A stretch of DNA of 63,201 bases, from contig JAIOPV010000090.1 of NCBI GenBank assembly GCA_021413735.1, positions 1 to 63,201 of the forward strand, in the 5' to 3' direction. Shown here piece after piece: positions 35,137 to 43,276 of the stretch; the first letter of the stretch is position 1, and each line of letters begins with the position of its first letter. The notes under the pieces were generated by a model, which did not search any database, was not told the DNA's origin, and worked only from the letters and a program-made list of their open reading frames with translations. The DNA comes from Planctomycetota bacterium (GTDB lineage Bacteria; Planctomycetota; Planctomycetia; Gemmatales; Gemmataceae). Both the position numbers and the translations under genes were made by a program.

Positions 35137-35442
35137 ATGACCCGCTACCTGTGGGCCACAATCAGCTTGTTGGCCATTTCCAGCGTCGCCTCGGCAAATC
35201 TCGCTCGTGTGAAGCCACAAGAGGTTTCCACCGAACTCCGACTGGCAATCACAGGTATCCCAACCCCAACCGAGGAGGTGCAGCCCCCAACCCGAGCAGA
35301 ACTGAACAGCGACACGGAAGTGTATTTGAACGGGAAACGCTCCTCATACAAGAGCATCCCGAAAACTGCCTCGGTAAGCCGCGTCATCCTCGCTCCGGAC
35401 GGCAAAACCATTGTCCGGATCGAGTTCACCACGGAGAAATGA
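35137..35442 (+). CDS. small secreted protein, unknown (101 aa)
   Basis: A clear signal peptide (MTRYLWATISLLAISSVASA, cleavage expected near residue 20) precedes an 80-residue beta-type mature domain ending DGKTIVRIEFTTEK. No ribosome-binding site is obvious. No family is recognised. It is convergent with the next gene, with a strong hairpin in the gap. Confidence 0.6.
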   Translation: MTRYLWATISLLAISSVASANLARVKPQEVSTELRLAITGIPTPTEEVQPPTRAELNSDTEVYLNGKRSSYKSIPKTASVSRVILAPDGKTIVRIEFTTEK

Positions 35443-35450
35443 CAACGTTG

Positions 35451-35529
35451 TGAGGCTGTTGGTTTTGCCGGGTGGTCCGTCAAGCAAGGATGCGCAGCGG
35501 CGATTCACCCGGCAAAACCAACAGCCTCA
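35451..35529. terminator. 24-bp perfect hairpin between convergent genes
   Basis: Arms at 35451-35474 and 35506-35529 are perfect inverted repeats (core GTTGGTTTTGCCGGGTG) with a 31-nt loop. The hairpin begins 8 nt after the stop of the plus-strand gene and ends 25 nt before the stop of the minus-strand gene, the position of a bidirectional terminator. There is no T-run on either side, so the terminator role is inferred from position. Confidence 0.6.
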
Positions 35530-35554
35530 TACCCCAATCACTTTGAACTTCAAC

Positions 35555-36010
35555 TCATCGCCGCAGACGCGGGAATAATGGAACACGCGACCCGGTCGCG
35601 GGGATCACAACTGCCGGATTGGTCGAAGTGCCGCCCACCGTGGGAGCAGTCTGCGTCACGCCAGTCGCGTTGGGCGCTGCGATCGTGCTCTGCGTCGGCA
35701 CCTGCTGTACAACTCCGCCCACAACCGGATAGGTCCGAGCAACTCCGTCACTGCCAACGATCGTGATCGTGTTCGCCGCCGTCGATGGGTTTCCATTCAA
35801 AGGCTGACCGACCGCCACTGCCGGGCCGGTAACGACATTCTGGGCAGGGGCGTAATAGTAAGTGGGAGCGGTCCGCGTCGTCGGGGTTCGTGATGGCCCC
35901 CAGGCGAAGTCGCTCCACCTCAAACCCTTCCCGGGATCCGCAGAGGCAAGATTCACGGAAGCGAGAAGAGCAACGAAAGCGCCTGCCATTTTCAGAGGAG
36001 AGGTAAACAT
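35555..36010 (-). CDS. secreted low-complexity protein, unknown (151 aa)
   Basis: The start at 36010 has GGAG 9 nt upstream. A signal peptide (MFTSPLKMAGAFVALLASV, cleavage near NLASA-D) is followed by a Thr/Pro/Val/Asn-rich chain (TPTTRTAPTYYYAPAQNVV; NATGVTQTAPTVGGTSTNP) that looks disordered, and a basic end VPLFPRLRR. It resembles many small exported planctomycete proteins without known role; a cell-surface or stalk function is possible but not supported directly. Confidence 0.6.
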   Translation of the reverse strand: MFTSPLKMAGAFVALLASVNLASADPGKGLRWSDFAWGPSRTPTTRTAPTYYYAPAQNVVTGPAVAVGQPLNGNPSTAANTITIVGSDGVARTYPVVGGVVQQVPTQSTIAAPNATGVTQTAPTVGGTSTNPAVVIPATGSRVPLFPRLRR

Positions 36011-36338
36011 GAGTTTCTCCAGCCTCGCTGGTGCGCACGGGAGAAGACGCAACCGGCTTTGGCCATGAAGAGGGAAAGGTAACTGCTGGCATGGCGGGTT
36101 TGTCTGGTGTCGGTTTCGGAACTGGGTTCGCGTCCGATCAACACGTGAAGTGGCACAACCAGATAATGAGGTCGCAACCGCTCAACGGTTGGACAGCCGT
36201 GATGACCGTCACGGCAGTAACCGTTGCGAGAACTCGGGTTAGACGACCTGAGAAAATGGCCATAGTCACCCCCACTACACTATCGCAGTGCGGGGAACGG
36301 CAAGTCAATCTATACGCACGTTCATATTCTGGAAGCGA
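36011..36338. other. intergenic region, nothing convincing
   Basis: About 330 bp lie between two minus-strand genes. The stretch after 36240 is relatively A+T-rich and may hold the promoter of the secreted protein gene on the minus strand. Several overlapping frames exist but none has a ribosome-binding site or protein-like composition. Confidence 0.4.
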
Positions 36339-36614
36339 TCAAACCTGGTCAAGCAACCAGACAGCCGCGATCACCCCGAGCGCAACGCCGAAACCCGACC
36401 ATCCGCGGGCCGGCTTCCGTGGCGCTTTCCGGATGTTGGGCTGACACGCCTTACAGACCGGAATAGGTCGGCCGTTTGCCGTCGGCAATCGCTGCGCCAA
36501 GCAGTTTGAGGCGGGTTCGTTGATGCCGGCTTCTTCAACGAGGAAGGCGAACTGTTGGACTGGTTCGAGTGCTGCGTTGCAGCGTGCGCAGACTTTGGGA
36601 CAAACGTCGGACAA
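36339..36614 (-). CDS. small zinc-ribbon membrane protein (91 aa, TTG start)
   Basis: A TTG at 36614 with GGAG 8 nt upstream is the likely start; it immediately precedes the first Cys motif. The protein has CPKVCARCNAAL at the N-terminus and CKACQ at about residue 55, giving two C-x-x-C knuckles of a zinc ribbon. One C-terminal membrane span follows (about 72-89, GWSGFGVALGVIAAVWLL). A tail-anchored zinc-ribbon protein of this size resembles small planctomycete membrane proteins of unknown role. The frame extends upstream to 36707 but that part has no support. Confidence 0.6.
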   Translation of the reverse strand: MSDVCPKVCARCNAALEPVQQFAFLVEEAGINEPASNCLAQRLPTANGRPIPVCKACQPNIRKAPRKPARGWSGFGVALGVIAAVWLLDQV

Positions 36615-36721
36615 GGGGGTATCTCCGCCCTGGCGGTGGGTTGACGGCTTGTGCTGTTTGGGAGGTATGTGAGGTCTAGTCCATTCGGCGGGGAAATGCA
36701 AACCCAACTATTTCGGCTCTT

Positions 36722-36815
36722 GTAGGGTGGGTCGAGTCGCGCTTCGCGACGAGCCCCACCATTTTCCCGCTTCGTGGTGGGGCTCGACCGCAAAGCCGGT
36801 CTCGACTCACCCTAC
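36722..36815. repeat. 94-bp imperfect inverted repeat (GTAGGGTGGG type)
   Basis: The left arm GTAGGGTGGGTCGAG continues through a small inner hairpin to CGAGCCCCACCA. The right arm runs TGGTGGGGCTCGA to CTCGACTCACCCTAC. Elements with the GTAGGGTGGG(T) edge are a known type of dispersed intergenic repeat in several bacterial groups. It sits between two minus-strand genes, and only one copy is present here. Confidence 0.75.
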
Positions 36816-36836
36816 TTGCTTGCGCGAGTCCGGCGA

Positions 36837-37223
36837 TTATGGGCGATTAAACCACCGACGGAGCCGCTCCTCCATCGAAAGCGGTGGGCGGGCTTTCGCT
36901 CGATACCAGCCAGCAACGCGGCCGTCGTCCGTGAAGAAAACCTCGACAGTCGCGAAATCGTCGTACCACCGCGAACTTCGTACCGATCCTGAGGGCGGCC
37001 ACTGCCCATGAACGCGAAAGAACTCGTAATCCCTCGGTTGGCTCGCGTAGCTCCCCGGTGGGCCGAAGCGCGCAATCACGCCGGCCTCGGTTTCACCCCA
37101 TCCTCTCTCTGCGTCCTTCAACCCAAGGTCAACCGGACGTTGAGACGTGGTCAGAGTCCAAACGAGCACCATTGCCGCCAACCCGACTGCAACCCACAAC
37201 GCAATTTGCAGTCGTCGCAGCAT
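36837..37223 (-). CDS. membrane-anchored small protein (128 aa)
   Basis: An N-terminal membrane span (residues 6-25, QIALWVAVGLAAMVLVWTL) is followed by about 100 residues containing WGETEAGVIARFGPPGSY and a C-terminal beta segment (FATVEVFFTDDGRVAGWYRA). The F-G-x-P-G-x-Y motif and following strands recall the small BamE/SmpA-like or 'bounded-by-Gly-Pro' domains seen in exported proteins, but the match is weak. The ATG lies only 9 nt after the stop of the DUF1549/1553 gene, so it is translated from the same mRNA. Confidence 0.65.
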   Translation of the reverse strand: MLRRLQIALWVAVGLAAMVLVWTLTTSQRPVDLGLKDAERGWGETEAGVIARFGPPGSYASQPRDYEFFRVHGQWPPSGSVRSSRWYDDFATVEVFFTDDGRVAGWYRAKARPPLSMEERLRRWFNRP

Positions 37224-37231
37224 GTCGTGGC

Positions 37232-38860
37232 TCAGTGGTTGAAGCTCATCTCCGTTGAATTGAACAGCACCCAGTACATATCGGCGAGCTTATTGCGGCG
37301 GTCGTCGCCGTGCGTGCCCGCGATCTTCGCCACGAAATGCTCCAACTCCTTCGGCGTCGGCTTTCGCGTCAGCACGCACAGATACGCTGTCTCGACTGCC
37401 GCGTTGTCGTCGGGCGCAAAAATCGCAATCTGCGTCGATGCGTTCAGCAACTCATTCTTCGCTTTGCCGTCCACGAGGTCGCCGTTCATCATCAGCAATC
37501 GCTGCGGAATCGTGCCGTGAGCCTTCGCGAAATCGTCATCGTCTGCGTCGCCGTAGCGAGTCACGAAATCCTTCTCGCCGAAGAACCGCGTCGCACGCAC
37601 GAAGAGCTGAGAATTCTTGTCGATGGTTCGCACCGACGCCGCCTGAATCACACTGCCGATCACCTGCTCCGGACGCAATCGCGACAGCGGAAACGCCGCC
37701 CAGTGTTCGTCGTGGGCGTCCGTGATGTCGAACGGTGCTGCGCTGTCGAGCCGGAACACCTCCGTCGATGCGATCAGCAGAATGAGGCGCTGCAGGTCGT
37801 GGTTGTGAGCCGCGAAGTCGGCTGCGAGGATATCGAGCGCCGCGGGACCGCGTTCCGTGAGCGTCGGCGACTCGATTCGCTTCAACAGCGGCCGACCGAA
37901 CATCATCGCCCACACGCGGTTCACCGTCGCCCGTGAGAAAGCCTTATTCTGCGGGTTCGTGACCCACGCCGCGAGCCGTTCACGCCGTGAGCCTTCTTCC
38001 GGCATCAGTTCAGGCGAGAACGGCACCGACACGCCGATTTCGTGCGTGCCGCCGTGCACGCGATCCTCGAATTTGTATTCACCGTCGGCGTTGTCTGAAA
38101 TGTGCGTGACGATGTGGCGAGTCTGGCCGAAGAACGCCGCGAGCGACTGGAAATCGGTCTGCTTCCAGATGATCTGCTCGTAGTCGGCGGGGTTCTTGAA
38201 GTCGTGACACTGAGCGCAGTCGATGCGCAACCCGAGGAACGCCCGGCTCACGCGGATGGCGAGCTTCTCGGGATCGGGCTTTTCCTTGCCGTCGTCGTAG
38301 GCGGCCGCGATGAAATTGACCGCAGGTTGGTCGGTGTTCAGCCCGCGTGCCGAGATCATCTGCCGGACCATTTCGCCATACGGCACATTGTGGTGCAGTT
38401 GGTCGCTGAGCCAGGAGTTGAAGCGGCGTTTGCGGTAGATCAGCAGCGGACCGTCTTCGGTGCCGACGTAAGCCCTCGCAAGGCGATCCGCGAAGTAATC
38501 CGAATAACGGCGATCGCGGAGAAGGTGATTCGCCCAGCCGTCGAGCCGTTCGCCTTTGTCGTGCTGTTCAAACTGACGGATCTCTTCGAGCGATGGCACG
38601 CTGCCTGTGAGTGCGAGCGACATGCGACGAGCGACAGCGAGGTCGGAGGCACGCGGCGCGGGCGTGAGGCCGTTCGCGTCCCAGTCCTTGCGGAATTCTT
38701 CATTCACCTTGCGAACGACGGCCTGGAAGTCGTCTTCTTTGGTGGTGCCGGGGTCGAGGTGAATCTTTCGGGTCTGGGTGTTCTGCGGGAACAGACTCGC
38801 CCGGAGACCGCCGACCGCGACGAGCACGACCACGATGAACAGGAGATTACGGGCCAACAT
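37232..38860 (-). CDS. DUF1549/DUF1553 protein (542 aa)
   Basis: An N-terminal signal/anchor (MLARNLLFIVVVLVAVGGL) is followed by the DUF1549 domain (about 50-260: ARRMSLALTGSVPSLEEI, YADRLARAYVG-type, CAQCHDFKNP near 225) and the DUF1553 domain (about 300-535: NRVWAMMFGRPL, LSRLRPEQVIGSV, LCVLTRKPTPKELEHF). The C-A-Q-C-H motif could bind haem c or a metal. These proteins are hallmark planctomycete exported proteins, usually paired with DUF1501; their reaction is unknown. The start at 38860 is preferred because the upstream in-frame ATG lies within a 32-bp palindrome repeated elsewhere. Confidence 0.9.
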   Translation of the reverse strand: MLARNLLFIVVVLVAVGGLRASLFPQNTQTRKIHLDPGTTKEDDFQAVVRKVNEEFRKDWDANGLTPAPRASDLAVARRMSLALTGSVPSLEEIRQFEQHDKGERLDGWANHLLRDRRYSDYFADRLARAYVGTEDGPLLIYRKRRFNSWLSDQLHHNVPYGEMVRQMISARGLNTDQPAVNFIAAAYDDGKEKPDPEKLAIRVSRAFLGLRIDCAQCHDFKNPADYEQIIWKQTDFQSLAAFFGQTRHIVTHISDNADGEYKFEDRVHGGTHEIGVSVPFSPELMPEEGSRRERLAAWVTNPQNKAFSRATVNRVWAMMFGRPLLKRIESPTLTERGPAALDILAADFAAHNHDLQRLILLIASTEVFRLDSAAPFDITDAHDEHWAAFPLSRLRPEQVIGSVIQAASVRTIDKNSQLFVRATRFFGEKDFVTRYGDADDDDFAKAHGTIPQRLLMMNGDLVDGKAKNELLNASTQIAIFAPDDNAAVETAYLCVLTRKPTPKELEHFVAKIAGTHGDDRRNKLADMYWVLFNSTEMSFNH

Positions 38861-38878
38861 GACGACATTCCAAGAATT

Positions 38879-38910
38879 GAATGAGAACGCGGCCTGCCGA
38901 GTTCTCATTC
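38879..38910. repeat. 32-bp palindrome, family B (copy 1)
   Basis: GAATGAGAACGCGGCC is followed by its near-perfect inverse. Copies lie at 45603-45634 and 48631-48662. This copy ends 18 nt before the start codon of the DUF1549/1553 gene, on the upstream side. It contains an ATG in frame with that gene (M-R-T-R-Q-A-A-F-S-F-N). Confidence 0.9.
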
Positions 38911-39050
38911 ACAAGACGGGTGTTGGTCATGATACCCGAGATCACGGGCTGAAGTTTCACCGTAACAGCACACCCGCGAATTGTTGTGTGGCGTGTGCAT
39001 CGGGGGTATCGTGCGGGCTGGCTGCAACTCTCTTCGTTCCGGAGTTCCCG

Positions 39051-39608
39051 ATGTCGCGTTCCAGACTGCGCCCGCTCACCGCTGTCGTTCTGTTGCTGCT
39101 CCACGCGAGCATCGCGCTCGCCGAGGACAAGAAGCCCGCGATCGTGTTGCCCAAGGATGGCAAGACGGTTGTGCTGAGTTACGATCCAGGCGCCGGCGGC
39201 TTCATCCGCAAGGGCGAGGCTCCATATCTGAAGATTCAGGCCGACGGCAAGGTGACCGTCACCAACCTCCACGACGGCACGCAGAAAGAAGCGAAGCTCA
39301 CGCCGAAGGAACTGGAGGAGTTGCTTAAGTTCGTCGTCACCACAAACGACATCTACGCTTTGACCGAAGAAAAGTTGAAGGAGGATGTCGCAACGGCATC
39401 GGCGAAAGGGCCATTCATTGCAGTGGGCGGAGCGGGCACGAGCGTCATCACTGTGGAGGTTGGCGACAAGAAACACAGCGTGAGCTTCCGCGCCGCCGAG
39501 ACGTATGCCAAGCAATACCCGACGGTGAAACTGCTGCCGCAGTTCGTCGCGGTTGAGAAGAAACTGTCGGACTATGCCGCCGGCGTATTGAAGGCCAAGG
39601 ATAAGTGA
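39051..39608 (+). CDS. secreted protein, unknown (185 aa)
   Basis: The ATG at 39051 has GGAG 6 nt upstream. A signal peptide (residues 1-24, ending SIALAED) precedes a charged, lysine-rich mature domain with a beta-rich first half (KPAIVLPKDGKTVVLSYDP; KIQADGKVTVTNL) and helices (LTPKELEELLKFVV). No family is recognised. The gene is divergent from the DUF1549/1553 gene, and copy 1 of the 32-bp palindrome lies in the shared 190-bp gap. Confidence 0.7.
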   Translation: MSRSRLRPLTAVVLLLLHASIALAEDKKPAIVLPKDGKTVVLSYDPGAGGFIRKGEAPYLKIQADGKVTVTNLHDGTQKEAKLTPKELEELLKFVVTTNDIYALTEEKLKEDVATASAKGPFIAVGGAGTSVITVEVGDKKHSVSFRAAETYAKQYPTVKLLPQFVAVEKKLSDYAAGVLKAKDK

Positions 39609-39647
39609 TCGGAAGGGTTTGACTGAAAGGGAGCTATCGCAAACCCC

Positions 39648-39721
39648 TTTGCGAGCCACGGGGTTTACCCCCGTGGTCTTCTCGAATTCTCAGCACGAGG
39701 GTAAACCCCGTGGCTCGCAAA
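39648..39721. repeat. dispersed inverted repeat, family A (copy 2)
   Basis: The left arm 39648-39677 (TTTGCGAGCCACGGGGTTTA...) pairs with 39694-39721 with one or two mismatches. The core is identical to the copy at 5149-5219 apart from T/C in the TTTAYCC part. It lies between the stops of two convergent genes and abuts the stop codon at 39728. Confidence 0.85.
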
Positions 39722-39727
39722 ACGCAA

Positions 39728-42103
39728 TCACTTCACCTTGAGCGTGGACGGCAACAGGCACTTGCCATCCTTGCACGCGATCAACTTCACGCGAGCTTCG
39801 ATCGCAGCATTCTTGCCTGCCGCGACCGTCGTGGTAATCGTCGCGGTGCCTTCGTAAACGCCATACTTCGCACCGGCACTGTCCGTGATCGCCTTCCCCT
39901 TGAGATACGCAATCTCGGCCTTCGCCTCAGCCCCGTCAACGAACACCGACATTCGCGTTTGCGATTCGAGCAGATCGTCGCTGCCCACCGGGTTCGCGTA
40001 GATGTGCCACTCCGGCGCGATCGTCAGCGTCACGGTCACGGTGCGTTTGCCGTCAACCACTTCGCCAACGCTGACCTTCGCACTCACCACATCCGTCGAT
40101 TCCTTGGGGTTCTTCGGCGGCTCGACCTTGCTCGTGGTGGTCTCGCCGCCGCCCGCCGCGAGGAACTCATCGAGACACAATGCCATCGTCGGAAGCGACC
40201 CAGGATTCGTTCGCAACGCCAGCGAGAAGCTGTTGATCGTCTTGCCGGCGAGTTCCCGCAGTTTTGGGTTGTCGTGCTTCTTCGCGAGACGGAGCAGGTC
40301 GCGAACCGTCTGCGAGTTGCCCGATGGCTGCACACCGTCATAGCCGTCTTTGCCGCGTGCGAACAGCTTCTCGCCACCCGTCGGCGTGAAGAAGTAGCCG
40401 CCCTTGTCGCCGTCGTTGAAGAGCTTCAGCAATGTGTTCATCAGGTCGTCGGCCGCCGTCAGCCACTTCTTGTCGCCGGTCGCATCGTGCAGGTTCAGCA
40501 AGCCGTGGATGAGATACGAGTAGTCGTCGAGGAACGCTGTGCCGCGTGCGGTGGGTTTCTCGCCCGGAACGGCAGCGTACAGTCGGAACAACTGACCGTT
40601 CTCGGTTCGCATCTTCGCCAGGATGAAGTCGGCAGCAGTGCTGGCGGCGCGAATGTAGTCCTTGTCGCCGAACACCTGACCGGCCCGTGCGTAACCTGCG
40701 ATCATCTGGCCGTTCCAGGCGCAAATCACCTTGGTGTCGAGGAACGGACGCTCTCGCTTCGCACGCACCGCGAACAGCTTCGCCTTCAGCGGTTCGAGCT
40801 TCGCGAGCAGTTCTGCCTCCGTGAGCTTCTGATCCTTCGCGATCTCCGCGAGCGGCTTCGGCAACCGCAGAATGTGGAACTTCTCTTCGAAGTTCGGAGC
40901 GGTCACCCCGTACACCGCACGGAAGAATGTCGTGTCGGCGTCGTTGCCGAGGATCTTCTTGATCTCGTCACTTGTCCAGACGTAGAACTCGCCTTCCTTG
41001 TGGTTGCTGTCAGCATCGAGTGCGGAATAGAACACCCCGTCGGGGCTGGTCATCTCACGCTTCATGAAGGCGAGCGTTTCCACCACGACGCGCTTGTACT
41101 GCGGGTCTTGCGTGATCGCGTATGCGTCGCTGAACAGCTCGACGAGCTGGGCATTGTCGTACAGCATCTTCTCGAAGTGCGGTACGGTCCAGGTGCGTTC
41201 GGTGCTGTAGCGGTGGAAGCCGCCGCCGAGGTGATCGTAGATGCCGCCTTCGGCCATCTTGTGCAGCGTCAGGTGAACTTGTTTCGCGAGTTCTTCCTTG
41301 CCCTTCCGCTTCGACTGCGACAGCAAGAACTGCCACACCGGCGGCCGCGGAAACTTCGTGCCCTTGAACGAGCGTGACTTGTTGCCGGTGCCGCCGTGTT
41401 CGGGGTCGATGTCGTAAGCATCGGCGGCATTATCCACGAGTTCGCGATCGAGTTTCACCAGTGCCAGCAACCGCGAGTTGCGGTCGAGCGCGTCGGCCGT
41501 CAACTTCGCGACGTGATCGGCCTGCTCCACGAGTTTGTCGTGCTCTTTCTTGTCCAGTTCGATAACTCGTGCCAGGATCGACTTGATTCCCGGTGCGGTG
41601 TCGTCGCCGATCTTCTTGTCTTCGGGTGGGAAGTAGGTGCCGCCGAAGATGGGTTTGCCGTCGGCGGTGAGGATCATCGTGAGCGGCCAACCGCCCTGCT
41701 GCCCGGTGACGTTCAACGCGGTCATGTAGATGTCGTCGACGTCGGGGCGTTCCTCGCGGTCCACTTTGATACACACGAAGTTCTCGTTCATAATCTTCGC
41801 GATCTCGGCATTCGAGAACGATTCGCGTTCCATGACGTGGCACCAGTGGCACGAGCTGTACCCGATGCTGAGGAAGACGAGCTTCTTCTCTTTCTGTGCG
41901 CGAGCGAACGCTTCCGGCCCCCACGGATACCAGTCGACGGGGTTGTTCGCGTGCTGGAGCAGATACGGACTGCTCTCCTTGGCGAGCCGATTCGGCTTGG
42001 CCTTGGGGGCGTCTTTCGCTTTTTCTTTCGGCTCGTCGGCCGTGGTGGGCTGAACGGTGAGCGCGATGAGGAAGGCGAGCAGGCACAGCGGACGGAGGAA
42101 CAT
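39728..42103 (-). CDS. YyaL/DUF255-type thioredoxin-fold protein fused to DsbD-like domain (791 aa)
   Basis: A signal peptide (residues 1-22) precedes the DUF255/spermatogenesis-associated-protein-20 type thioredoxin domain: [20 protein letters not shown] and the redox-type motif Cys85-His-Trp-Cys88, then a long (alpha/alpha) barrel with [26 protein letters not shown] and [13 protein letters not shown]. The last 135 residues (about 655-791) are an extra immunoglobulin-like domain like the N-terminal domain of Dsb[13 protein letters not shown] and [11 protein letters not shown] with a Cys pair. Normal family members lack this second part. It is exported, so thiol-disulfide chemistry in the periplasm is likely; the substrate is unknown. 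Confidence 0.88.
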   Translation of the reverse strand: MFLRPLCLLAFLIALTVQPTTADEPKEKAKDAPKAKPNRLAKESSPYLLQHANNPVDWYPWGPEAFARAQKEKKLVFLSIGYSSCHWCHVMERESFSNAEIAKIMNENFVCIKVDREERPDVDDIYMTALNVTGQQGGWPLTMILTADGKPIFGGTYFPPEDKKIGDDTAPGIKSILARVIELDKKEHDKLVEQADHVAKLTADALDRNSRLLALVKLDRELVDNAADAYDIDPEHGGTGNKSRSFKGTKFPRPPVWQFLLSQSKRKGKEELAKQVHLTLHKMAEGGIYDHLGGGFHRYSTERTWTVPHFEKMLYDNAQLVELFSDAYAITQDPQYKRVVVETLAFMKREMTSPDGVFYSALDADSNHKEGEFYVWTSDEIKKILGNDADTTFFRAVYGVTAPNFEEKFHILRLPKPLAEIAKDQKLTEAELLAKLEPLKAKLFAVRAKRERPFLDTKVICAWNGQMIAGYARAGQVFGDKDYIRAASTAADFILAKMRTENGQLFRLYAAVPGEKPTARGTAFLDDYSYLIHGLLNLHDATGDKKWLTAADDLMNTLLKLFNDGDKGGYFFTPTGGEKLFARGKDGYDGVQPSGNSQTVRDLLRLAKKHDNPKLRELAGKTINSFSLALRTNPGSLPTMALCLDEFLAAGGGETTTSKVEPPKNPKESTDVVSAKVSVGEVVDGKRTVTVTLTIAPEWHIYANPVGSDDLLESQTRMSVFVDGAEAKAEIAYLKGKAITDSAGAKYGVYEGTATITTTVAAGKNAAIEARVKLIACKDGKCLLPSTLKVK

Positions 42104-42156
42104 GGCGAGGTCTCCGGGGAGGGCAGAAGGCCATATTATCCGCCGACGAGGGGAGT

Positions 42157-42177
42157 GCTACGCCGCAAGCGGCGAAT
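42157..42177. repeat. short CCGCAAGCGG repeat (half site)
   Basis: GCTACGCCGCAAGCGGCGAA lies in the 96-bp gap between two minus-strand genes. It matches the arms of the hairpins at 23624 and 43186 and the half site at 33518. Confidence 0.6.
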
Positions 42178-42199
42178 ACCTGCCACTCCCTCGGGTCGA

Positions 42200-43117
42200 T
42201 CACTCCTTCTTCGCGGTGAACTTCTGAATGCGCTTGTTGGTCACCTCGGCAACGTAAACATCACCATGCGAATCGACGCACAGCATGTGCGGCATCTGGA
42301 ACTGACCCGCAGCCGTGCCCTTCTCACCCCAGCGACCAAGCGACTTCCCATCCGGTCCGAGAACCCGCACCCAGCCGGCGCGACCGTCCGCCACGAAGAG
42401 ACGATCCCCGGCGAGGAACAGCCCATACGGTGCGCCGCTCTCCTTCCATTGTTCGAGGAACTTGCCGTCGGCATCGAATACTTGAACGCGGTTGTTCTCG
42501 CGATCGCCGACGTAGACTCGCCCTTTCGCATCGAGAACGATTGCGTGCGGCAAGTTGAACTCGCCCTCGCCGGTGCCCTTCTTGCCCCACTGCTTGAGGA
42601 GCTTCCCCTCGCGATCGAACTTCAGAACGCGAGTGTTGCCGTAACCGTCGGAGATGTAGAACTCGCCCGTCGGCGTGAACGCGATATCGGTAGGCCGGTC
42701 GAACTGATCGGGCTTGTTTCCCGCTTCGCCCTTCTTGCCGAGCGACAGGAGCAGTTTGCCCTCGGGGTCGAATTTCATGACGAGGTGATTGCCGATGTCG
42801 GTGACCCAGACGTTGCCGTCGGGATCGAGTCGCAGCCCATGTGGTGTCTTGAGGTGGTCATCGCCCCACGCCCGGATGAACTTGCCGTCGCGATCGAACA
42901 CGAGGATCGGCTTCGGACCGCGATGTGCGATATACACGTGATCCTTGGCATCGGTCGCGACAGCCGAGACCGGCCCGAGTTCGAGCTTCGGCGGAAGTTG
43001 TGGCCATCCCGCGACCGGTTGGTAATCGGGAATGCCCTTCGCCTTGTCATCGGGCTGGGCCGATGCTGTGCAGTTCAAGAGAAGCGTGAACGCGAATAAT
43101 TGTGCAGTTCGAGGCAT
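42200..43117 (-). CDS. secreted NHL-repeat beta-propeller protein (305 aa)
   Basis: A signal peptide (MPRTAQLFAFTLLLNCTASA) precedes about six NHL-type repeats with the pattern P-x-G-(L/I)-x-x-D-x-x-G-x-(V/I)-(W/Y)-V-(T/A)-D-x-x-N-x-(R/L)-(V/I)-x-K-F (for example DPDGNVWVTDIGNHLVMKFD and DAKGRVYVGDRENNRVQVFD). The repeats close a beta-propeller. Similar planctomycete proteins are annotated as peptidyl-alpha-hydroxyglycine lyase-like or 6-bladed propellers, but catalytic residues cannot be assigned here. It is exported and likely binds protein or carbohydrate. Confidence 0.85.
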   Translation of the reverse strand: MPRTAQLFAFTLLLNCTASAQPDDKAKGIPDYQPVAGWPQLPPKLELGPVSAVATDAKDHVYIAHRGPKPILVFDRDGKFIRAWGDDHLKTPHGLRLDPDGNVWVTDIGNHLVMKFDPEGKLLLSLGKKGEAGNKPDQFDRPTDIAFTPTGEFYISDGYGNTRVLKFDREGKLLKQWGKKGTGEGEFNLPHAIVLDAKGRVYVGDRENNRVQVFDADGKFLEQWKESGAPYGLFLAGDRLFVADGRAGWVRVLGPDGKSLGRWGEKGTAAGQFQMPHMLCVDSHGDVYVAEVTNKRIQKFTAKKE

Positions 43118-43185
43118 GTGGTGACTCGCGATTGGAAGGGATCGTGCCCGATTCTACCTGCATCGGAAGTCAAACGGTGGTTGAT

Positions 43186-43240
43186 TTCGCAGCTTGCGGC
43201 GTAGGGCTCACGTTTGCACACTACGCTGCAAGCGGCGAAA
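43186..43240. repeat. CCGCTTGCGG-family hairpin
   Basis: The left arm TTCGCAGCTTGCGGCGTAG (43186-43204) pairs with CTACGCTGCAAGCGGCGAAA (43221-43240) with few mismatches. It lies in the 159-bp gap between the divergent NHL-repeat and serine hydrolase genes. Confidence 0.75.
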
Positions 43241-43276
43241 ACTATGGTCAGGCCAACGGTCGTGTGATACGGTCAG

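Noticed and set aside
41396-43099. 567-codon plus-strand frame opposite YyaL and NHL genes
   Set aside because: Spans two genes and the intergenic hairpin on the other strand, with shadow-type composition.
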